NCBI GenBank assembly: GCA_036346255.1
Contig: CM070620.1
Location: forward strand, 11,768,671 to 11,832,670
DNA: 64,000 nt
Reading direction: 5' to 3'
Source of the DNA: Ampelocalamus luodianensis
Taxonomy: Eukaryota > Streptophyta > Magnoliopsida > Poales > Poaceae
The notes below the pieces were generated by a model that saw only the letters and a list, made by a program, of their open reading frames with translations, was not told where the DNA came from and did not search any database. Below, piece after piece: positions 21,629-31,017 of the stretch; the first letter of the stretch is position 1; each line of letters begins with the position of its first letter. The position numbers and the translations under genes were made by a program.

Positions 21629-22514
21629 TCTTTTCCTTTTTTTTAATATTTTCTTCCCGCGCTTATTATCACCCAAACCAAATTATTATCTTCTTTTTCA
21701 GCTTTCTTTCTTTCATGTGGGGGTTTACATTTTGTCCATTTGTGAAGAAGAGTCTGTAAGATTTCATACTCCAAAACCACTCCGTTGACATATACTCGTA
21801 GGTTACTACTGCTTGTCAGCCAAACATTCTGTGGGACTGTAACGAGCTGCTTGATTGTTTGTAAAGCTAGCTGTCTGATTCTGATTTGTAAAATTTTAAG
21901 TAATCCTAGTTTTTCCTTTGATTTCGGGGAATTAAGAATGATTAGGCTTAGTGCTGTGTATGGTACAGGTCATATGTACATAGAACTAAATGCTGGAGTC
22001 ATGAGAGAGACATCAGGAGGAGAGAGCGTGTGTGCGCGCGCGCACAGAGATCAAAGGAAGGGTCTTGATTGTTTTGTGTCTGAATGAATTCTGAATCTGA
22101 GCCCATGGTCTATGAGTACTCTATATGAAAGACGCATCAATTCAATTCCATTTGGTCAGAGCTTTCACATGGAGGCAGCCGGCAGGCAGCATATTTATGG
22201 GCGATGGCTCCCTGTGCCTCCATTACTCTTTTGCTGGTACACCAAACCATACTAAATGAACCCCAACCTCTCTGTGCATACTAGAGTTATGGAGTAGCAT
22301 CTGTTCATTCCAATTTCTGCACAGTGACCAGAGGAGGAAAAATAAAAGAAAATAAATCATGTTCATTACGTCTTGTTAGCGAGTAGTAGTATAATTTTGT
22401 TCAATTATACGGAAGTTGACAGAAATTTGGAGGATCTGGAGAGAAGATTCTATCTGCTCCCACTTCAGGTTTACTTGTGGGCTGTCCACGATGTAAGTGC
22501 GTTATGGTGGTGAC
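21629..22514. other. 3' UTR of the preceding gene and flank
   Basis: A T-rich 3' region follows the stop, with several GTTTGTAAAG/TGTAAAATT stretches that could hold the poly(A) site. An alternating purine-pyrimidine tract (TGTGTGCGCGCGCGCAC) lies at about 22028-22045. No other gene is seen up to the MULE. Confidence 0.5.
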
Positions 22515-24570
22515 GATTTTTTAAAAAAAATATTTTTATTTTGAATTATAGTAATATACATCTGTTTTTTTTACAGTAATAATCATCTATCGCTCCACCG
22601 TTGAGCGACTTGGACCAGTCGCTTAACGGTTGCGTGCCAAGTGTACCAGTCACCCAGCAGTTGAGCGACTAGTCCCTTCGGCTGCAAGTCGCTCAACCGT
22701 AGGGCGACTAGGGGCCTATATCCCCTGTGCGCGTGCTGGCCCTCGCCATTCCCCTAGTCGGCTACTTGTATTCGTAATTGTATCGTAATTGCAAACTTTA
22801 TCTTCATTTGCAGTGTCAATCTGTCGTCGTTACCATTCTCTGCAAAGTAGGATGTGATCCTGCTCTGCAAAGCATGATGTGACCTCGCTCTACAAAGCAC
22901 GAAGAGACCACTCGACTGCCGCTAGCTTCCGCCTCGAAGGGCGCGGCGCATGGACGCGAAACACATCCGTGCCTCATCGCAATGGAGCCGCTACAGTGTC
23001 CGCTCCCGCTATAAATAAAGCACTACTCGGCCAGGAACTCCACACCAACAACACTACCTAGATAACATGAACAAAGAGAAGGAATGGAAGTACATCCACG
23101 AGCTTTTGAAGGACTGGGTGGCTCCCTAAGATACCGCCGCTCGCCATAGGATGTTTAGTCAGCAGGCTTACACACACCACCCACCTCCTCAACAACCATC
23201 TCGTAGTACACCCAACGATTCCAGCTCGAGCCGTTGCCCCCCTCCTATGCCCGCTGAACGCTCTCCGAAGGGCCCCGATAGGGGTGGCGCCACACCTTTG
23301 CTGGTGTCGGGATGCATGTAAGTACGTTAAATCAACCGACGAGTGGACCATTGGGTAGCGCTATTGGTGCTGCCCAAACTTTGTGCGGATTACCCCGACC
23401 GCTGGTTTGACATACCGAGCCACAGGCAGTTGGTAATGAAATCGTATTTCAGTGCACACCACTATTTTGCTTCCCGTTATGCCGTAACCACGTCTCTCTT
23501 CCCACCGTAGTCTCCGCCGCTTCTATGCGATTTCAACCCGTGGATCGACAACAAGATCCACCCCTATGACATGTGGATGCTGCTGTCACGGAAGAGGTGG
23601 GCTTGGGAGGACTGCGAGGGCCGTGAAAGGCGCCTCGAAGAGCTACAGGCTGAGATAGAGAAGAAGAAGAGGCGGGAGAGGCTGCACAAGGAGTAGGTGC
23701 GTGAGCATACCAGGCGACACGAGGCCAAGAGGGCGCGGAAGAGGGCTTTCGCGGCGAAAGCTAAGGCACAAGGCGGGGAGTACAACGCCGAGCTGGGCCC
23801 CAAGGGCAAATGGCCACGTTCCACGCAGTAGTTCGACTCTCTTCGTTCATATATCCCATGTATTTCTAATTCTCTAAAGGCATGCGTGTATCGTCCTTGG
23901 TCCTTTAGCCTGCGTGCCATGTAACCCCTTATCGGATCAACTGTCGTGTTGTTATCATTGCACCATTTCTCCAAAGTTCTCCTTTGTATATGAATTTCCT
24001 AGCGCATCGCTATATCACTTATCTTCCTACTTACGACTCATTACTAGCTCAATCGTCCTCACAAAATTCTTCAGAAATTCATCGCACTACAGCAACATAC
24101 GACGATCACAAAATGTTATTGTGAGTCTAACAGATTTCGTATCCTTGAGAATCTACGAAAATCACAAACGGACCAACCAACCTTGTCTGCCCTTTTATTT
24201 CCAAAAAGAATAATAATAGCAACCTACAAACAAGATTTGCTAAATATATTACCTACAAAAATTGTCATTTATTCCCCTATAATTATTTTCATTGGATTAA
24301 TAAAATAATAATATTATTATTTTAAATCGCCCAATCGGTGCGTGTCTTGTCGATTTGTCGCTCACCGTTGAGCGACTAGGACTAATCGCTCAACCGTTAG
24401 GCGACTATCACTAGTCGCTTGACCGCTGGGCGACTGGTACACTTGGCGCGCAACCGTTGGACAACTAGCCCAAGTCACTCAATGATAGAGCGACTGAGGA
24501 TTATTACTGTAAAATAAAAAACGGAGGTATATTACTGTAATTTGGAATAAAAATAGATTGTTAAAAAATC
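22515..24570. mobile_element. long-TIR Mutator-like element (non-autonomous)
   Basis: Long imperfect terminal inverted repeats. The left (22515 onward) begins GATTTTTTAA and the right end (to 24570), read inversely, begins GATTTTTTAAC. Both continue with TACAGTAATAATC and then a GTCGCT/GAGCGACT-rich arm, giving TIRs of roughly 200 bp or more. No DDE transposase is visible. The interior has a decayed ORF (23521-23831). No 8-11-bp target duplication is apparent: the left flank (TGGTGGTGAC) and right flank (AATATTCTAA) differ. Confidence 0.7.
23521..23831 (+). pseudogene. decayed ORF inside the MULE, GRF-like tail
   Basis: A plus-strand reading contains 'CDFNPWIDNKIHPYDMW' then a charged helix 'ERRLEELQAEIEKKKRRER', a stop (TAG 23694-23696), then 'RRHEAKRARKRAFAAKAKA' and a final TAG at 23829-23831. 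The C-D-F-x2-W-I-D pattern followed by a coiled coil recalls the end of GRF-type zinc fingers common in grass transposon-associated ORFs. The upstream zinc-binding half is not recognisable. Function unknown. Confidence 0.45.
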
Positions 24571-25440
24571 AATATTCTAATTAAATCCTAGAAAAATCCC
24601 AAATGCCTACTCATGCATGGTAGAAGGTGAGAAGTTTAGTACTATATTACTAGTCTAGGTGGGAGGAGGCCAATATATAAGGTGGAGTTTGTCTTACCTA
24701 GTTGAAGCAAGCAAAAGAAGAACACGTGTGCGCTTGCTCGCCTTGCCACTGCCACGCCATTGCCCGCGTGAATGGTCTGGTAATTTCGTGTCCAGTTGGC
24801 TGTGGAGCTGTAGTTTCTTTTTGCACCTCAAAACTATGCATACAAATTAGAAATTGAAATTGTTTGAATTACATTGTTTCAATTGGTTTTTATGGCACAC
24901 AACTTTCTGAAATAGAACAGAGACAGATTTAGTTTCGTATTGTTGTCGGTTCCTCTGTGCTGAACAGCCTCGGCTTCTCCATCCCTTCTTCGGCGTGCAC
25001 TGATGTGGGGAGAGCATTGTCTTCGAAGCCGGCATCCCACATGATCCTGCACGGGTTAGGGCGAATCAGGTTTTTGGGAAGCGTTCACACGACTTCTCAC
25101 GGCTTCCTCCTTCTCCATCATCCACTTTTCATCGTCTTCGCATTAGACTCTACAACGACCTTCGCCGGAGCGATTCTCTATAAGTCACAGTAATATCTTT
25201 TGATATGTCTAGGACTTGCTTTCTAGATTTTTGTTATGTGATGATGTTGATGACTACTTCTATTAGCAACATTCTTGGTTTAGGCTTTGATGTGTTTATG
25301 CATATATATGAGATAGATATATTTGAGTTGGTGATTATGTTACTGTTTATAGTCCCAAATATGCATAGTATATATATCGTTGTTGATTCAATTATTGTTT
25401 TAGGAATTATAATAATCACAAAAATTCGCATATACCTAAA
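24571..25440 (+). mobile_element. 5'-truncated Copia LTR fragment
   Basis: Matches the inverted 14039-14942 LTR from its ATTCTTCATAAATCC region to the final GTTTTAGGAATTA block, with the shared signatures TCATGCATGGTAGAAGGTGAGAAG (split by divergence) and TGCACGGGTTAGG. The first ~30 bases of the LTR are missing exactly where the MULE ends, and the CCTAACA terminus has decayed. No TSD can be assigned. Confidence 0.75.
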
Positions 25441-25628
25441 AGATGTTGTATTCGTGTGGGCAGCATTGTGACTGGCTGATTATGATGTGTGAACGTACAC
25501 TGTTTTGTGTTTACATGCTCTTTAGCACTAATACATTGTTTTGTGCTTACATGCTTGCTCTTTGGATGGGTCCATCTTTTTTTGTTTACTTGTTCCTGAT
25601 AACATCACCGTATCAAAGTAGTAAGCTA
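25441..25628. other. unassigned spacer with a short duplicated motif
   Basis: Two near-repeats of ACTGTTTTGTGTTTACATGCTC occur about 45 bp apart. Nothing else recognisable. Confidence 0.4.
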
Positions 25629-25913
25629 CTCATTCCATTCCAGTCACAAAAAAAAAAAAATCGTTTTTGACTTTTCAAAGTCAACAAAATACTACTTTGA
25701 TCACTAAATTTATCATCATATTTTCGAGAAAAAAAGTTATAAGAGTGTAATGTTATGAAAGTATATTTTTCAAGACAAATTTACTCATATCATTTTGTAT
25801 ATCCAAACTACTTGTATATCCAAACTACGTATTTTAGATAATATATTTGATCTAATTTAGAACAAATTGACTGCATGCATTGTAGGGTGATTTGCTTACG
25901 TGACTGAACGGAG
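25629..25913. mobile_element. Stowaway-type MITE
   Basis: 285 bp flanked by TA (25627-25628 and 25914-25915). The left end CTCATTCCATTCCAGTCAC and the right end GTGACTGAACGGAG are inverted versions of the Stowaway CTCC(G)TTCC terminus. AT-rich, non-coding interior. Mobilised by Tc1/mariner-type transposases in trans. Confidence 0.75.
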
Positions 25914-25915
25914 TA

Positions 25916-27031
25916 ATAAACAACAACATCACAGTTCACATATAGCTACTGCTAGTGCTAGTGCTACACTATATTACATATGCAACAAAGATACTCTCCG
26001 GTTTGGCATGTTCTTGGGAGATGTGGCTCACTCTTGTTAAGCTGACCTGTTAACTAGTTAATTAAAGGAGAAAGTTGGACTTTTCGCTTGCTTTGTATAA
26101 TTATTTTAATGTCTCTATTTGAAATGGCGCCGTATTTCTTATCCATGAAAAGCGTGGAAATATAGATAAACTTTAGTAATACTACTAGTACTCTTCCTAA
26201 CAAAAACTTTGCGTCATCGTTGGAATTGTAGCTGCGTGCACAGTTTTGATTCGCCTTCGGCTCCTCAGTTTCAACTTCTTTCACGTTTTGTTATTGGACG
26301 CTAAGATCTAGGAATACTACTAGTGATGATGATGATGTCCTAATTATGCAGCGAAGTGTGGATTTGCATTACAGACAAAGGAGTCGTGCCACTGGGTAGT
26401 TGCAAAGCAACCAGTTCCGTCAAAGTAAAATGGGAAAGTCAACCTGGACATGTCCTCCCTGTGCATGAAAACCACATGTCCACAATGTCCTTAGGTATGC
26501 TCAGCCTGTCAGTCCTGCGACGGTGGCGCCGTTGCTGCCTGGCTGGCGACGCGGCCTCTCTCCCTCCTGCTGCCCTCCCCTCCCCCTTTGATCTCGCCCC
26601 CAGGTCGCCGTGTGGCTCACCGCCGTTTGCGGGCAGTGTGGCGTGGACACGGTGCGTTGTTGCGGCCGAGCCCCGGCGTGGGTGTGCGTCGGTGCAATGC
26701 TCATCGACCGCGCGGGGCCAGCATCCCTACCCAAATCCTTCTTCACCTCGCCGTATCCGGACAGATTTGACCTCTTCCTTGGCGATCAACACTGGAGTTA
26801 GTCCTCGTCGGTCCTAGGAGCCCCTTCGTCTTTAGTTACTCCCTGGCTCAAGCAGGGTCGCAGCTTGCGTGTGGCTGGCCAAACCTGGCAGCGGCCGCGT
26901 GTGTTGTGCGCGTGGCTGGTTGGGCCTGGTTGCATCATGAGTGGAGAAGCCCGGCAGACGGCGCGTCGGCCACGGCGTCACGAGCAGTGTCGAGGTGGGC
27001 GCATGACTGGCCAAGCTAGTCGTGGCCGCGC
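25916..27031. other. unassigned region, GC-rich right half
   Basis: AT-rich until about 26480, then GC-rich with overlapping ORFs on both strands but no domain. The segment continues across the next LTR (its TSD is ATGGC), so this GC-rich DNA is the target of that insertion. Confidence 0.4.
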
Positions 27032-27036
27032 ATGGC

Positions 27037-30000
27037 TGTAACAGCTCAAATTTCAAATTTCAGTAAAAATTAAAATTTATTTATTTTTGTGGAATTTTCT
27101 GAAATTTTTAAAACTTTTTATGAATATATCAAAACCAAAACAAATTTATTTGTAAAATTAAAAGCCAACTTTTAGTTGGAAATAATTTTATTAAGTCCAA
27201 AATAAGTATGGGAATTTCTATGAATTTTTCCATAATCTTTGGAGTTATTTTGCTATTTTCTAAAGCTTATTTGAATTATCAGAATTAAAACAATTGAAAA
27301 ATTAAAAGAAAATCAAAATCCGGTTTTGGGCCGAAACCCAAAGGCCTCGGGCCAAAACCCTTCGCGCGTGCGGCCCGCACCGGCCCACACCCCCGCGTCG
27401 TTCCTCCCCTCGCGCATCCACCGTTGGATCAAAATCCAACGCACGCGCCGCACCCACGCACCTCTCTCTCTCTCCCCACCGTTGGATCAAAATCAACGGC
27501 CAGATCACGATGTTCATTCGGGAGGTCCGAATGACTCAATCAATGTGTGCCTTCCGATCGAAATCCAACGGCCAGGTCACACCCGATCTCTTCCACGTCA
27601 CCACGCACGGCTGCGGCCGTTGGATCAGAATCCAACGGACCGCAGATCGCCGTCCCGCGCTTCTTCTTGGCGTAGCCGCGCGGCCGCCGCCATCTTCGCG
27701 ATGTGGAGTCCGATTTCACCGCGCTCGCTCCTCGCTTTGTCACGTCGCGGCGCAACCGCTTCCGCACCGCACACCGCCCCCACTCCTCTCTCGTTCCCCT
27801 CTTCTCGCGCACATTCTAGCCGAAACCGCCGCTGCGCCCGCAACCGCCGCCGCACGCCCCCACCTTCTCCACGACGCTCCAGAGCTCCGCGACGCCTATA
27901 AAAGGGAGCCCCGGGCGCCCCTCTCTTCACTCATCCCAACCCCCTCACTCACTCTCCCTCTCTCACCGCGAGCTCGTCGCAATCCCGGTTTTCATCGCCG
28001 CCAAGTTGCAAGCTTCCGCCGCCGATTGCGTCGCCGCCGTCGACGTCGCGTCATCGCCGCCACCACCATAGTCATCGCCGTGACCCCGCGAAGCTGGTGC
28101 ACACCTTCATTTCGCCGGAGGACCACCGGAGCGCTACCTCGCCGTCGAGCCGTACTTCGCCGCCGCCTTCGTCCTTGTCACCGGCCACCGCTCCACCCTC
28201 TTTCGTCGCCGTGGTGAGCATCGTAACCCCTGCACTCTCCTCTAGCCTTTGCGCACCTCGCCGGAGTTTACCCTCGCGTAGAACGCCGACAACCATCGGT
28301 CCCCGCGCCGGCACCGTGCCCGCCGACGTGGCACCGCCACACGACCGCTACCGAGGCACCACCTGTGTGTCACCTCGGCAAAACAGCCCGCGTGGCGCCG
28401 TGTCAGCGCCACGCGAGTGCGTGCGTGCCACCTCAGGCGCACCACATCCCACCCGGCTCGGTAGACCCAGTCTACCGTGAGCTGAGCCACCGACACGTGG
28501 GGCCCAGACGTCAGAAATTAGTTTAATTCCTTTTTATTCTGAAAATCGGTATGTTGACGTCATCATTGCGCAATAAGTTGAATTTCCTTTAGAAAAATAA
28601 ACCAGGAAAATCTAATAAATTCAGAAATTAGGTTTTAAATGGATTTAAACTTCAAAAATTCATAACTTTTGCATCTGAACTCCAAATTGGGTGTTTCAAG
28701 TTGCAAAATTTGTATAAAATTATAATCTAGATAACTAAACCAAAATATTTCAATTTGGAGTTAATTTGAGCTATGATTTTGAATTTATTTAAATTTGAAT
28801 TTATCGTATTTTCGCGTTTAGACTTCGACGACTCTGGAGAGTTCGACCAATCCGAAGACCTAGAATTCCAAGACGTCAACGAAGGCAAGTTACACCATTT
28901 ATCATATTGCCCCCAGTATTTTAAGTTATTTTCAATTTTTAAATTATTTAATGCATGCATATGTTTGTATAAATATTTCAATGCCCTGTTTTATATATAG
29001 TTACTCCAATCTTTCATTGTATGGCCAATTTGAATATTGTACTTGATTGCCTTGACACCATAAAACAAGATATTATCAAAACTAGTCATATGCTTAGCAG
29101 GCTTAGTTTACACTTACGAATTTGGGAAGGTTTAGCCAAATCTCTTACAAATTTGTTTCAAACTTGACATGGTGGTATTGTTCTTACCACATGAATTTAT
29201 AAAGAGAGTTTTACTCAAAATAAAATCAAAAATGGGTTTGGACTTAGGCGAAATGGTTGGAATGGTGGGTGCAGGTTTATGCACAGGATTGATCTGGATA
29301 AAATTAAGGCCCATGGTTTGTAGGAATGACGCCCAAGTCAATTGAGGACCGGTCTTTGAGCCGCTTATTGTTATGCCTTACCGTACCACCACACGTCCTG
29401 TATGGGCAGGATTTGGCTAATTAATTTGTAATATTTTAGTGTATTTATATCATGTTGATTATGTGGGTGTTTGTTAGACTTTTGTTCCCACTTGGCAAGA
29501 GGGGCTTCCTGGGCTCATTAGTCCAAAGGGCGAAACCTTAGAGGGCATGAGTACACTAGGACGTAACATTGTAAAGGCCTCATGATAACTGCTCACTCAC
29601 ACGCCTACGAAAGCGTGTAGTGGCCGACATAATGAGCATGTCATCTCGTGTGGGTAAAGTTGTACAAATTCTGCAGAGTAGAAACTATTCGAATAGTCGC
29701 GTCCGCGGTCATGGACATGCTAGCAAGGCCACTTAAAGTTAGATTTGTTTTTGGTTTGAAATGCTTTATCAAATGTTGAGGATGGTTAATCCTTATGAAA
29801 AGTTGGGCGGGAAGCCAAGTGTTAGGAGGGGATCCTTCACTTAATCATTGGAGATTATCCATATTACAACATCGTCATTTTAAAATATGATTTTAGTCAT
29901 AGTATAAAATTGCCTTAGAAATTACTATGTTTATTTAACCTGAAAATGCTGTTTATGCAAAACAACCCCTGCCATACTCACTTGTTACCTTATGCATGCA

Positions 30001-30360
30001 TTTTCATTCAATATTGGGTGTAGCTTGCGAGCACGGAAGTTGTGCTCACTCTTGTCGAATAAATCTTATTCAGAGAAGACTTTTTCCCGATGGTGAGGAT
30101 CAGACTAGTAGGCCTTCGACCTGCACGATTGCTCGTGGCGCATCGTGTGGCTCACATATATTATTATGCTTCATTGTGTTATTCATTTGATATTTGATAT
30201 TGTTGTTCGACTCATTTGTATTAAACATTTGATTACTTAATGTTATTTACGATTTCGTGATATGATTGTGATATCCATTTTGTGAGACTATGTACACTGG
30301 AAATCTTGGACCGGTGTATGAACACAGAAAATTCGGGATCCTTCGCTCCCGGGTTCGACA
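27037..30360 (+). mobile_element. solo LTR, large chromovirus-like Gypsy (copy 2)
   Basis: 3,324 bp, TGTAACAGCTC to CCCGGGTTCGACA, with perfect TSD ATGGC at 27032-27036 and 30361-30365. Closest relative in the window is copy 1: shared starts and ends, shared TATGGCCAATTTG-like and CGGGATCCTTCG blocks, and a TATA box TATAAAAGG at 27897-27905. U3 carries four CCGTTGGATC-type palindromes (27421, 27478, about 27554, 27616). Confidence 0.9.
28822..28884 (+). other. putative LTR mini-exon A (copy 2)
   Basis: 63 nt after acceptor GTTTAG, before AAG|GCAAGT. In phase it encodes FDDSGEFDQSEDLEFQDVNE, closely matching copy 1 residue by residue. The matching exon B acceptor is at 30071-30073 (TTCAG), but exon B there has lost one G and a second base, so the acidic frame is shifted. 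Confidence 0.42.
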
Positions 30361-30430
30361 ATGGCTGTCTGGGCCCGTCGTGGCCGTGTGTGAACAGCTC
30401 GGTGGGCGATGTGTCGATGGCTGCGTGTAG

Positions 30431-30885
30431 GAACCCGGGATTAACATCCCAGATCTTATGTGCATAACTGAACTAGTCCCATGATCAGTGGCTAGCTCAC
30501 ACAGTAAACAAATGTGATAACACAACTCTAAACGTTAAAATTTATTAAATAACCACATAGTTGATTACAAGATACCACTTTGTAAGAACCCGGGATTAAG
30601 ATCCCAGATCTTCTTTGCATAACTGAACTAGTCCCATGATCAGTGGCTAGCTCACGCAGTAAACAAATGTGATAACACAACCCTAAACGTTAAAATTTAT
30701 TAAATAACCACATAGTTGATTACAAGATACCACTTTGTAAGAACCCGGGATTAACATCCCAGATCTTCTGTGCATAACTGAACTAGTCCCATGATCAGTG
30801 GCTAGCTCACACAGTAAACAAATGTGATAACACAACCCTAAACGTTAAAATTTATTAAATAACCACAGAGTTGATTACAAGATAG
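30431..30885. repeat. three tandem 155-bp units at the LTR end
   Basis: Units start GAACCCGGGATTAA at 30431, 30586 and 30741, nearly identical and with equal spacing. They correspond to the extreme 3' end (R/U5) of the minus-strand LTR, so the LTR terminus has been triplicated. High identity indicates a recent amplification. Confidence 0.9.
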
Positions 30886-30976
30886 CCTTACAGGGCAACA
30901 TTAAATAAACACAGCGGATGACGATGAAGAAGTAGTGGAGTCCACTGATGCGCATGTGCAATCGATCGGGTAGCGC

Positions 30977-31017
30977 CTAGTCGTCAAGGTCCACACCTGA
31001 AGCGAAGTTCTTATCCT
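30977..31017 (-). other. putative LTR mini-exon B (copy 4)
   Basis: After acceptor ATTTCAG the 41-nt exon reads, in the same phase as copy 1, E-DKNFASGVDLDD-stop. The donor at the corresponding place upstream (near 32263, minus strand) is GAG|GTAAGT. The upstream exon-A region (FDDFGKSDFDAIEEH near 32430) has diverged and is not cleanly bounded. Confidence 0.35.

Noticed and set aside
26356..26817. A 153-codon plus-strand ORF
   Set aside because: No domain. The first part is AT/GC mixed and the rest is a GC-driven open frame overlapped by ORFs on both strands.
27326..28480. Several long ORFs in the GC-rich part of the LTR copy 2
   Set aside because: They start in U3 upstream of the TATA box or on the wrong strand. 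Pro/Arg/Ser-rich composition follows the GC content and no frame is shared with copies 1 or 3.
30431..30885. Three regularly repeated units resembling a CRISPR-like array
   Set aside because: The 155-bp units are contiguous without spacers and belong to an LTR end in a plant genome.
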